From the NCBI GenBank assembly GCA_030180135.1, contig CM058232.1, positions 60,161,330-60,225,329 of the forward strand: 64,000 nt of DNA, written 5' to 3'. The position numbers and the translations under genes are program-made. This stretch comes from Orychophragmus violaceus (taxonomy: Eukaryota > Streptophyta > Magnoliopsida > Brassicales > Brassicaceae). Shown in pieces: positions 10,769 through 21,035 of the stretch. The notes under the pieces were generated by a model. That model was not told the origin of the DNA. It searched no databases and was given only the letters and a program-made list of their open reading frames with translations. Numbering within the stretch: the first letter of the stretch is position 1; the number at the start of each line of letters is the position of its first letter.

Positions 10769-12208
10769 TGATAACAAGGATTTTGCAATCCTTTGAGGTA
10801 CCAATTCCTCAAGCTTATCGATGTAGCTTTGAGGTATCGAACCTATTCTGGGACGGATAAAACCAATAAGCAAACACTAAACCTTCAGAGTCAAATCAAA
10901 CAATTTGGTTTTTAGTTTCTAACAATCCTAACAAAAGCAAATCAAACCGAAGTAAACAAAAGCAAATAAACAAACGATTCAATCAATGACAAGAATAAGG
11001 CCCAAGGGTTAAGGTCAACGGATAGGTGACTCGGGATGATCAAGGAATCCTAATTCAAACTTCTAAAAGCTAATCTCCTAGCAAGGAACACACCAAGTAA
11101 ATCAGTTTAATCTCTTAATACCAATTCTTCACTTAATCTTAACTCAAGAACAAATCATCATTTGTGAATTAAAATCAAACGAGCATTCAAACAGGTTCCA
11201 ATTAGCAAACAATCACTCTAGACATACATTTTCATGTGCTAGAATGTGAAAGTCCTAACAAAGCTAGATACTGGAATTTCATCGAACATGTTGTGAACAA
11301 GAAATTCTAAACATCCTAACCAATGTGATCAAGATTAATTAGGCATTAAGCACACTTTGCTAGATGAGATTTTAAACAATTAACCACTAGAAATCCATTG
11401 ATCACCCCAAATCAACCTAATCCTACCTAACCCATAAGCCTATGGAGAACTACTCACTAATCATAACTAGATCAACAAAACTCATAGGAATAGAGTTGAT
11501 CATGGAGATTGGTGAGGGATTGAGAGATTTGTTGAAGGAATAACAAAGAAAATACTAGATTAATCTCAAGAATCAAATTTGTTCTTACAAAAGAGTTTAG
11601 AACATCAAAAACAGCTTAAGAAACAAATAGAGATAGGTTTTTGGCTTAAATAGTCAATAGGGTGCGAGCCGGGTCAACCCGGAACAAACCGGGTGTTGAC
11701 CCGGATCCAAGTGAAAATCTGGGGACGGTATCGGTTTGCTGGACCGATACGCCAATCGATATCAACTCTCAGTTTTTCCTGGATGGAAGCGTATCGGTCC
11801 ACCTAGCCGATATGTAACCCGATATGAAGTCCCGAAATTTAATCCGAGAGTCCATATCGGTTGGGTGGACCGATACTCAAGCCGATATGGTTCTCTGGGA
11901 CTTTGACGAGCAGTCGTATCGGCCCGCCTGGCCGATACTCAGGCCGATATGAGTTTCTGCTGGCTCTTCCTTGGTCTTCTGAGCTCAAGACTCCACTTCC
12001 AAGCTCACCAATGCTCCTAGACACCTCCATTCACCTGCAAAACACAAGAAACACTCCAAATGCAAGCCTAGAATGCCTACTCCTAGTCCTAAACAACTCT
12101 AGACTCTAGATGCGACAATGACTCGACAAAATGGTATGAATGATGGAGAAAAGAAGTCAAAACAAGAACTATATACAAGCCTAAATGCATGAAAATGTAT
12201 GAATATCA
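10769..12208 (-). repeat. 5' LTR of the Athila element (outer end inferred)
   Basis: The inner end is fixed by the primer-binding site and reads ...CTTGTTATCA on the minus strand. The outer end is inferred from TGATATTCATAC at 12208, which gives matching TGATA/TATCA termini and a length of 1440 bp. The partner LTR is outside the window, so the outer end is not proven. The LTR contains a four-unit hairpin array. Confidence 0.6.
11726..11957. repeat. Hairpin tandem array in the Athila LTR (four units, 62-63 bp)
   Basis: Cores (G/A)TATCGG...CCGATA start at 11728, 11791, 11854 and 11916, spacings 63, 63 and 62 bp. Each unit has the same plan as the 4406-4747 array: inverted arms, a short centre and a trailing CCGATAT. 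The spacer sequences differ from the other array, so this is a related but separate array. Confidence 0.85.
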
Positions 12209-12358
12209 GGATTCGCCAAAAAAATGGTGTGTGATTGGATATTCAAATAATACGAAATGTGGGTATTGATTAGCACAAAAAAATTACCCAGGTATTAATC
12301 GGTACTAGTTGTAAATGTACTGATACGAATTGGCCGTTTTCCCTTTGTAAGAGATCTG

Positions 12359-13352
12359 GTGGACAATATCGACTATTCGTGGATACTACCACAATCTTAT
12401 CACATGTTAGATGTTTCTGATGACAAAAGGTGGCTAATATTTCACATGATCTTGAAAATTAGTCATGGGCATTCGGGTATTCGGTTCCATATATTTAGGA
12501 TTCAATGGGTACTTTACAATTTTCGGTTTGGTTCCGGTTCGGTTCTTGTCGGTTCCGGTTCGGTTTGGTTCCATAATTTTAGGAACCGTAAAATACCCAA
12601 AATTTTTGGTTCTTAAACGGTTCCGGATATTTTAGAACCGAAATAGCAATTTTTACCCGAAATCAACAAAAAATACACGAAATCAATAAAAAAATACTCG
12701 AAATCAACAAAAAAAACTCTGAAATTTTTGTTAATTCAACAAGTCATTACCCTTCAAAAATAAAAAAAGTTCTTGAATCAATTACAATTATATAACATAA
12801 ACATAAATTAAATGGATCTAACAACATTTTCATATGATTCTTTATGTTGGTGTTGACACCATAGGTAATCTTTTTACTAGATCTTATATAAGTTCGGTTC
12901 TTCGGTTCCTAGTTTCGGTTCTCGGTTCGGTTCTGGTTCTTACTCGATACACGTGGTTCCTTAACTCAAGATCCAATGGGTAATATAGATGAAACCAAAT
13001 GAAAATTTTCGGTTCCGGTTATCAGTTCTTCGGTTTCGGTTTTTATGCCCAGACCTAGTGAAAATGTACCTAGTAAACACAGTTTTAAAAGCTCATGTGG
13101 ACAATATCAACTATTTGTGGACACTACCACGATCATATCACATGCTAAAAGCTTCTGACGGACAGAAGGTGGCAAGAGTTCACATGATCGTGAAATCGTG
13201 GACAAACAGTATGTCGGGCCCCGTTATCCACCCAAAAACAACATTCGCATGGCCACATGCTATCCATTGGAAAAGTTTAGCATGTGATATGATCGTGATA
13301 GTGTCCACGAATAGCCGACGAGGTGGACACCTAATAGCATGTGATATGATCG
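12359..13352. repeat. Duplicated and inverted repeat unit (foldback-like)
   Basis: Segment 12359-12459 recurs in diverged form at 13097-13196 (GGACAATATC, CTATTYGTGGA, ATCACATG shared). The 39-bp stretch 13111-13149 is present again in inverted orientation at 13276-13314 with two mismatches, and a further piece of the inverted unit lies at 13323-13352. This makes a hairpin-capable structure with a loop of about 125 bp. Confidence 0.75.
12460..13057. mobile_element. Non-autonomous hAT element rich in GGTTCGG
   Basis: The ends are TAGTCATGGGCAT and (reverse complement of the right end) TAGGTCTGGGCAT. Flanking 8-bp repeats are TTGAAAAT (12452-12459) and GTGAAAAT (13058-13065), seven of eight identical, as expected for hAT. 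Subterminal regions are GGTTCCGGTTCGG arrays and no transposase is present. Confidence 0.72.
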
Positions 13353-13838
13353 TATTAAGTCCGGTTTTTTTTGAATTTCGATACATTGACCGATTATATC
13401 TCCATTCTGACGGTTTCTATGACCAGAAACCTCACTGCCGTCATCCTATCCACCGTAAAAAATTAAGGATGAAAAAAATAAAATAAAAAAGAGAATGAGT
13501 AGGAAAAAAAAGAAAAAAAAATAAAAAATAAATAAAGATAACATTTAAGCATTTTCGTCTAAAAATTACATAATATATTGTTAAAAGATACAAAACTACA
13601 TACAAAAAAGGTAAAAAAAATACACTCAATGTAATTCAGCCTGCAAAGTGAGCGATATGGCACAAAGCTATTGCTCTTTAATAACACTAGAGATTGTATC
13701 TCTGCGGAGGGAGGTGGTGTAGGTGCTCTTTTGTGATTTTGTTCTTTAAGTGTGTCTAATCTTTTGATATGTTAAAAATATGTTACTGCCCTTTAACATT
13801 CATCTCAGGGAAAAAAAAGAAACATGTAATTGCTAAGT

Positions 13839-14476
13839 CGTTATAGATGGGTTTAGCACCCCATCCACTTAGAAGGCCCAATACTTATTCTTTGAGCAAA
13901 TGTTGGCCCAACAAAAACAAAATGGCCCAACAAGCAATAAGGGCCCGCACACACACGCCAGAACCGAGCTCATTACTATCAGCTCGGCTCGGCTCAACTC
14001 AAGCAAATCGGCTCGACTACACTAACGGCCAAAAGAACGTACGGCTCAGCCCATCTCGTCACCAAGTACGGCCCAATCCGCACGAACTCGACAAGCGGTC
14101 AACGGCCTGTAAAAAGTACGACCGTATTTTACTATAAATAGGAGTCGTCACTGTACATTAATGTAACTTTTGGGGATTTGTGCACTTCTTACTACTTTCT
14201 CTCTCTAGAGTCAATTTCCCGAATTGTAAACCGAGCACGTCTTTCGACCTGCTCGGGAATCTGAATACCAACTACGCTCGTTGCCGAGCATATCATTCTC
14301 AACAAAGAGCCCCGAATACAATTTTCTCTTCGTTCATCCCGAGCATTACTTTTACTCTTGCTTATCTCTGAATCTAGTTGGTTCTCTCTCAAGAACAACT
14401 TAGCTCCTTCGGACCGAGCACGTCAACCCTCTAGCAAGACGCGCATCCCGACCTCGTGACCATCTCGGTTATCACA
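13839..14476 (+). repeat. 5' LTR of E1
   Basis: This 638-bp LTR ends in ...TTATCACA. Its first base is C where the 3' LTR has T, a point change of the terminal TG. A TATAAATA box lies at 14133-14140. Confidence 0.95.
14133..14140 (+). promoter_or_regulatory. TATA box of E1 5' LTR
   Basis: TATAAATA is conserved at 24752-24759 in the 3' LTR and, inverted, in the E2 LTRs (TATTTATA within 27495-27505 and 45505-45520). It would drive the genomic transcript. Confidence 0.65.
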
Positions 14477-14478
14477 AT

Positions 14479-14496
14479 TGGCGCCGTCTGTGGGGA
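14479..14496 (+). other. Primer-binding site of E1
   Basis: TGGCGCCGTCTGTGGGGA starts two bases after the LTR. It is the motif usual in plant Tat elements; the first nine bases match the 3' end of tRNA-Asp, while the remainder does not. Confidence 0.8.
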
Positions 14497-14531
14497 CATA
14501 AGTTTTTCTTCACTAACGGGCAGATTCAGCG

Positions 14532-16478
14532 ATGACAGGATTACCACCAAACAAGGATTACGTCCACATCGAGGACATAACAAGTTCAGAAACAGCCTCC
14601 CGAGCAAGAGGGCAACCCCAACACGTTTCTCAGGTTGCAAATCCAATCATTCAGCCGGCCGGCGCCGAGCAGCAACCTCTAAATACCGAACGACCACAAC
14701 AAGTCGTGGAAACTCAGACAAACGAGCAGGACATGTCCGCCTTGCTCAAAACTCTCATGACTCAAGTAGCCGAACTCTCCCAGGGAAGCAACACACGCTT
14801 CGATCAGCTCGCCACGGCACATGCAGTATGCCAGGGGCAAATCAACGATCTACGAATGGCAAGTCAACAAGGATCCGTTCCCCGAACTCACCTTCACCGA
14901 GCGTTATTTGAAGAAACGCCACCTCCAAATCCGAGAAACCGAACAGTATCGCAGCAGCAGACCGAGGACGAACAACCTCCCAACACGGATATCCCAGGCA
15001 GCTCAGCGCCCGACGCGCACAGAGACAGCGAAATTGAAGATATAAAGCTAATGTTGAAAAATATGACGTCCAAAGTCCATCAAGCGATCAGCTCGGCCCC
15101 CGAGATCAACCGTGTACTGGAGGAAACTCAGAACACTCCTTTCACTCGTCGCCTCATGGATATCCAGTTTGAGCATCCTGTCTCTGCGGTCAAAATCAAG
15201 ATGACGACCTACGACGGAAAATCCGACCCAAGGCAGTTTCTGACGGCATTCCGCATTGCGATGGGGAGGACAAAGTTCAGCGTTGGAGAGCGTGACGCAG
15301 GCTACTGCCAACTGTTCGTCGAGCATTTAACCGGCTCGGCCCTGGATTGGTTCTCTCGTTTGGAGCCGAACTCGATCGACGGATACAACGACCTAACGCA
15401 CGCCTTTCTCAAACATTACTCGATGTATATTCAGGAGGAGGTATCAAATGCCGACCTATGGGCTATCTCCCAAGGACCGAAGGAAAGCCTCCGATCGTAC
15501 ATCACCCGCTTCAAAAGCATTTTGGCCAAAATCACGATCACCGACAGCGAAGGTCTACCCGCACTCCGAAACGGCCTCTGGTACGAATCGAGCTTCCGAG
15601 AAGAACTGAAGAAAAATAGACCAAGCTCGCTAGAGGACGCCCTCCACCGAGCATCGATCTTTGTCGACCTCGAGGAAGAAAAAGAAACCCTAGCCAAGAA
15701 GTTCGGGCCCAAGAGTTCGACTTCAAAGGACAAAACCGAAAAGAGTACCGAACAATATGAACCTCGGCAGCACTACGATCAGGATTACAAAAAGGCCAAG
15801 GAAGAAGAAACCGCGAGAAAAGTGAAATCGTCGTATTACGTCAGCGATCAGTTGCAAGGACACCGACAGGACGAGGAACGCCCCCATCAGGATCAACGAC
15901 AGAGTCATCCCGACCGCTCTCAAAATCATCAGCAGGATCGACCCACCCAAGGATACCAAGGTCAAAATCAAGGCAAGCCATGGAACAAGTTCGTCCGAGG
16001 AGCCGATAAAAGCAAGTTATTCTGCGAATATCATCAGCGAGCGGGTCATAGCACCGAGGAATGCAGAAACCTTCAAGCCCTCCTCTTCGCCGATTACCAA
16101 AAAGATGGGAATAAACTAGTGCTGGATCGCAACAAACCTCACCCGAAGCAAATCAACCAGGTCACGCAACCGAAGAACGAGGCCGAGCGCTTCAGGATCG
16201 TCCAGGAAGAGCGAAGGAAACAGGTTGCTTTCGACGAGGAGATTGAACAAATCAACGCAGCAGCAGCTGCGGATAAAAGAGCTCGCGACGAAGAAGAGGA
16301 AGACGGAGCACATCCACCAAGGAGACGAATAAACATGATTATGGGAGGACTGCCTATGGTCAACGATTCAGTACGATCGATAAAAGAATACGAACGAAGG
16401 GCCACGGCCGCCCAGCATTACCGACGAAACGCCACTGACGAGCTCAGAATCGGCGAGGAAGTGAGTTTCACCGAATAG
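14532..16478 (+). pseudogene. E1 gag, separated from pol by a nonsense codon
   Basis: ATG at 14532 lies 55 bp after the LTR. The product of 648 codons has a disordered N-terminus and then the gag core (MTTYDGKSDPRQFLTAFRIA, HLTGSALDWFSRLEPNSIDG, LKHYSMYIQEEVSN). A knuckle CEYHQRAGHSTEEC (C-X2-H-X4-H-X4-C) follows, and the conserved RRRINMIMGGLP segment lies near the end. It stops at TAG 16476-16478. In E2 the same place reads LEQDEEW with CAA, so a CAA-to-TAG type change has split an originally continuous gag-pol frame. Confidence 0.92.
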
Positions 16479-16490
16479 GATGCCGAAGGA

Positions 16491-18425
16491 GTGGACCGAC
16501 CGCATAACGATCCGCTCGTCGTCGCCATGCGAATCGGCGACTGCGAGGTAGAGAAGATTCTGATCGACACCGGCAGCTCGGTCGACCTAATTTTTAGAGA
16601 AACACTGCAACGTATGGAACTCAGCGACTACCGTATCAAACCATCGACACGACCACTAACCGGCTTCTCGGGAGACTCGATCAACACAATCGGAACAATC
16701 AAACTTCTAGTCTACGTCGGCAGAATCACCAAGCTGATCAAGTTCGTAGTCGTCGACCGACCAGCTATCTACAACGTCATCCTCGGCACGCCTTGGATTC
16801 ACGAAATGAGAGCGGTCCCGTCCACATTTCATCAATGTGTCAAGTTCCCAACCCCCTTCGGCGTATATACACTACGAGGAGATCAGAGGATATCCCGCAC
16901 ATGCTTCCGGATCGAGCACAAGATGCGCCGCAAATCGCAGGCGTATTTAGTCGCAGAACCTCGGATTGAGCTACCACCGCCGGATCGACCGCAAAAAGAT
17001 GCAGTGATACAAGTCAATATCGACATCAAAGATCCCGAGCGCTGCGTCGGAATAGGAGCCGATCTCCGCGCCGACTTACGAGACAAACTAATAGAATTCC
17101 TCAAGGAAAACGCTACAACCTTCGCCTGGACCACCAGCGATATGACCGGAGTCGACCCGACCATCACATGCCACGAACTGCACGTCGATCCGATTTTAAA
17201 ACCAGTGAAACAGAAAAGACGGAAGCTCGGACCCGAGCGTGCTAAGGCTGTCAACGACGAAGTGGAACGTCTCTCAAAGGCCGGTTCGATTACCGAGGTA
17301 AAGTACCCCGACTGGCTGGCGAATCCCGTTGTGGTAAAAAAGAAAAACGGTAAGTGGAGAGTTTGTGTAGACTTCACCGACCTCAACAAAGCATGCCCAA
17401 AGGATAGCTTCCCACTACCACATATTGACCGGCTCGTAGAAGCAACCACAGGACACGATCTGCTCTCGTTTATGGACGCCTTTGCAGGATATAATCAGAT
17501 CATGATGCACCCGGACGATCGGGAAAAGACTTCCTTCATCACCGACCGCGGTACATATTGCTACAAGGTCATGCCCTTCGGGCTCAAGAATGCGGTAGCG
17601 AAGTACCAGCGCCTCGTAAATCGCATGTTTGCCGACCAGCTCGGCAACACAATGGAGGTTTATATAGACGATATGCTCGTCAAATCCGCCTTAGCAGACG
17701 ACCACATTAGCCACCTCACGACGTGCTTTGCGAGTTTAAACAAGTACGGAATGAAGCTGAATCCAGCAAAATGCACTTTCGCGGTCACGTTGGGAGAATT
17801 CCTCGGCTACATCGTCACGAGAAGAGGAATTGAAGCGAATCCAAAGAAAATAACGGCAATCACCGAGCTGCCATCGCCAAAGAACACCAGAGAAGTCCAA
17901 CACCTAACGGGGCGCGTCACGGCCTTGAATAGATTTATCTCACGATCGACGGATAAATGTCTCCCTTTCTACAATCTTTTGCGAGGGAATAAGAAATTCG
18001 AGTGGGACGCTAAGTGCGAGGACGCATTTCAACAGCTAAAGACCTACCTCTCCACCCCACCAATTCTGGCCAAACCCGAGGAGGGGGACACGCTGTACTT
18101 GTACATCTCTGTGTCAACCTCGGCAGTCAGCAGTGTGCTCGTCCGCGACGACCGAGGCGACCAAAGACCCATTTTCTACACAAGCAAAATCTTCGACGAC
18201 GCGGAAACGCGCTACAACACACTTGAGAAACTCGCGTTAGCAGTCGTCGTCTCAGCTCGGAAGCTCAGCCCTTATTTTCAATCACATTCGGTGGTCGTAC
18301 TCACGAACCAACCAATCAGAACAATCCTGCACAGTCCGAGCCAGTCAGGGAGAATTGCCAAATGGGCGGTCGAGCTAAGCGAGTACGACATCGAATACAA
18401 ACCCCGAACCAGCGCGAAGGCATAA
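16491..18425 (+). pseudogene. E1 protease, reverse transcriptase and RNase H
   Basis: This is in frame with gag. Protease carries DTGSSVDLIF followed by VILGTPWIHEM. RT carries DFTDLNKACPKDSFPLPHID, SFMDAFAGYNQI, MPFGLKNA and the catalytic YIDDMLVKS. The Ty3-type RNase H follows (PIFYTSKIFDDAETRYNTLEKLALAVV) and has lost its first acidic residue (YISVSTSAVSSVL), as is common in Tat. The frame closes at TAA 18423-18425, where E2 has GAACAG (Gln), so this is a nonsense mutation. Confidence 0.93.
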
Positions 18426-19640
18426 GTCCTGGCTGACTTCCTCATCGAGCTACCACCCGAGCTCACCTTCAACAAAGCTCAGCCTCCAAAGGAGAATTGG
18501 ATTCTGTTCGCAGACGGTTCTTCGTCAAGAAATGGTTCGGGTGTAGGAGTCAAGTTGACATCCCCGACCGGCGAACTAATCGAACAGTCCTTCCGCCTAG
18601 GATTTCCAGCCTCAAACAACGAAGCCGAATACGAAGCACTGCTCGCTGGACTACGACTAGCCGAAGTAGTAGGAGCAAAGCAAGTAGATGCGTTCGCCGA
18701 CTCACAACTTGTCGTAAATCAATTCAACGGGGAATACGAAGCAAAAAACGAGCGCATGGATGCATACTTAAAACTCGTCCAGGAAATCACCGCACGGATC
18801 GGGTCGGTCACGCTAACCAAGATCCCCAGAAGCGACAACTCCTCCGCAGACGCACTAGCCGCTCTAGCTTCGACTTCAGACCCCGACCTTCGTCGAATCA
18901 TTCCAGTCGAATGCATAGCCCGACCAAGCATTACACCAGACGAAGTCGTGTTGCTTATTACCGAGGAATATGAGGGGCTGGACGACGCTCACCGAAGCAA
19001 CGAAGGAATTATCAAGGACAATTACCCCGAGCATACCGACATTGTCGATTGGAGAGACGAGATCAAGGACTACATACTAACCGGAAAGGTTCCCGAGGAT
19101 CGTTGGGCAGCTCGCCGACTGAAAGCCCGCTGTGCGCAATACGTGATAATGAAGGTTGAGCTCTTCCGTTGGAGTGCATCCAAGGCTCTTTTGCGCTGCA
19201 TCAACGGGCACGAAATCCAGTGGGTCACCGAGCAAACACATGAAGGAGCTGGCGGAAATCACACAAGCGGCCGAGCATTAGCCGCAAAGATAAAGCGACA
19301 CGGCCATTTCTGGCCGACCATGATCGCCGACTGCGAAAGCTACGTGGCCCGATGTGAGAAATGTCAAAGGCACGCACCAAGCATACACCAGCCAGCCGAG
19401 CTCCTCACCACCGCAGCCACACCCTACCCATTCATGCGATGGGCGATGGACATTGTCGGACCTCTCCCGGCTTCGCATCAAAAGAAGTTCATCTTAATAA
19501 TGACCGATTACTTCACCAAGTGGGTCGAAGCCGAATCCTACTCGGAGAACAAAAACCTCGACGTTCAGAAGTTTGTTTGGAAGTACATAATCTGCCGTCA
19601 CGGTGTTCCTTACGAGATAGTAACCGACAACGGTTCCTAG
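18426..19640 (+). pseudogene. E1 archaeal-type RNase H and integrase N-terminal part
   Basis: The frame continues after the 18423 stop; the first ATG is at 18555. A second RNase H of the plant/archaeal type is seen in ILFADGSSSRNGSGVG, NNEAEYEALLAGLRLA, FADSQLVVNQFNGEY and DNSSADALAALA, which marks Tat elements. Integrase then has an HHCC finger (THEGAGGNHTSG to RCEKCQRHAP), the first catalytic Asp in AMDIVGPLPASHQ and the second in IVTDNGS. TAG at 19638-19640 stops the frame directly after DNGS, where integrases usually have Gln or His followed by Phe. Confidence 0.92.
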
Positions 19641-20288
19641 TTTATCTCCAATCTGTTCGAAGGATTCTGCGCGAGGTGGAAGATACGTCTGAGCAAATCA
19701 ACACCGAGGTACCCACAAGGTAATGGGCTGGCCGAGGCGACCAACAAAACGATCATTGACGGTCTGAAGAAGCGAATGGAAAGTAAGAAAGGCCTCTGGG
19801 CCGACGAGCTCGATGGCGTTCTCTGGTCTCATCGGACCACCCCGAGAACATCAACCGGCCAGACACCTTTTTCACTCTCTCACGGAATGGAGGCAATGTC
19901 CCCAGCCGAGATGTGCGTCCCGACAATACGCCTGAGTATCGCGCCCGAGCACGAAAACCTTAACAACAACATGATCATCGACTGCCTTGATCAAGCAGAG
20001 GAACTACGAGACCGAGCGCTCCTACGTCTCCAGAACTATCAGCAACAAATCACGCGACACTACAACAAGAAGGTCAAAGGATACCGTTTCGTGGAAGGTG
20101 ACCTCGTTCTCCGGAAAGTGTTCGAAAACACACGGGAATACCGAGCATGGAAACTCGGCGCAAATTGGGAAGGTTCGTACATCGTTTCAAAGATAGTAAA
20201 ACCCGGGGTTTACGAGCTCGTAACGATGAAGGGAGAAGCCATTCCACGCTCTTGGAATGCAAACAAACTCAAGAGGTACTACTACTAG
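19641..20288 (+). pseudogene. E1 integrase C-terminal part
   Basis: Same frame, with FISNLFEGFCARWKI and the third catalytic residue Glu in GNGLAEATNKTIID. After that come the GPY/F-like module (GDLVLRKVFENTREYRAWKL, ANWEGSYIVSKIVKPGVYEL) and the end NKLKRYYY at 20288. The first ATG after the stop is at 19776. Gag to integrase spans 14532-20288, 1919 codons in a single frame with only three nonsense codons and no frameshift. Confidence 0.92.
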
Positions 20289-21035
20289 GCCGAGCATCTC
20301 TTACTCACGGAAAAGCCGAGCATCGCGCTAAAAAAAAAAAAAAAAAACGAGCATCTCTCGCTCCAAAACCGAGCTCGCTATACACGAGTTCGAGTAATAT
20401 GTAAAGTGAACTACGATCGGCTTGATCCCCTTTCGGGGTACGTAGGCAACCTCTCACGAGGCTCAGCTATATCAATAATAAAATTTTGTTAAATTTTTTG
20501 TTTCAACCGCACCGAACAGATCGACATCCTGGCCAGATGCTCGATACATTGTAAGCCGGGCCAAGTTCCCGCACAAGGCTGATCGACAGTAAATAAGCCG
20601 AGCACAGCTCTCGCATACTGTCCCGGTCAGACCTTAGGGGTAAGCCGAGCACTTACTCGCACCCGACCTGTGGTACAACGAGCACAGTCTCGAACCCCAC
20701 AACTAAGTAACCCGGTCCCAGCTACCGCACAAGGACGACTGACAAAAAAAAAAGCCGAACACAGTTTCGCATAACTGTCCCGGTCGGTCCTACGGGATAA
20801 GCCGAGCATCTTTGCTCGCTCCTTGCTAAACTCGCTAATCATATAAAATAACACTAAGGTCTACGATTAAACCGAGCACTTTTGTTCACCCCTTGCTCTG
20901 ACTTGGGCATATAAAAAAAAAGGGGCAAAACCCAAAATCCATTAAAAATGCGCAAAGGCGCGAATCCGATTACATCAGGGTACTACAAAAAAAAACGAGG
21001 AAAGAAAAGCAACAACTAGAAATCAAGGAGCCAAT
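20289..21035. other. E1 convergent spacer between pol and antisense gene
   Basis: There is no gene here. It contains a block (20401-20490) conserved in E2, with a GATCCCCTTTCGGGGTAC hairpin followed by an AATAAAA signal. A diverged direct repeat of about 170 bp follows (20575-20660 and 20735-20815, sharing CATACTGTCCCGGTC and AAGCCGAGCA). The sense pol and the antisense gene both end into this spacer. Confidence 0.75.
20401..20490. promoter_or_regulatory. Conserved hairpin block, candidate 3'-end signal
   Basis: About 90 bp are nearly identical, in inverted orientation, to 31806-31895 in E2, although E1 and E2 are otherwise diverged here. CCCC-TTTC-GGGG forms a stem. CAATAATAAAATTTTG follows at 20472-20490 and could be a polyadenylation signal for the sense transcript. 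The role is inferred from position only. Confidence 0.5.

Larger units (their letters stand above)
2610..12208 (-). mobile_element. Athila-lineage Ty3/gypsy retrotransposon, interrupted at its 3' side
   Basis: On the minus strand the order is 5' LTR (12208-10769), tRNA-Asp primer-binding site, gag, protease, RT, RNase H, integrase, a long spacer with a hairpin array, and an ATHILA ORF1-type gene in the position of the env-like gene. Only one RNase H is present and the primer is tRNA-Asp, both typical of Athila rather than Tat. A Copia element inserted at 2609/2610 cuts the last gene, and the rest with the 3' LTR must lie left of the window. Three in-frame stops interrupt gag-pol. Confidence 0.92.
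12209..13833. other. Spacer between Athila and Tat element E1
   Basis: No gene is recognisable. It holds a small hAT element (12460-13057), a diverged direct repeat interrupted by it, an inverted copy of the same unit, and an A-rich stretch at 13455-13620. Confidence 0.7.

Noticed and set aside
14192..14398. 68-codon frame repeated at 24811-25017
   Set aside because: It lies within the two LTRs of E1 and is duplicated with them.
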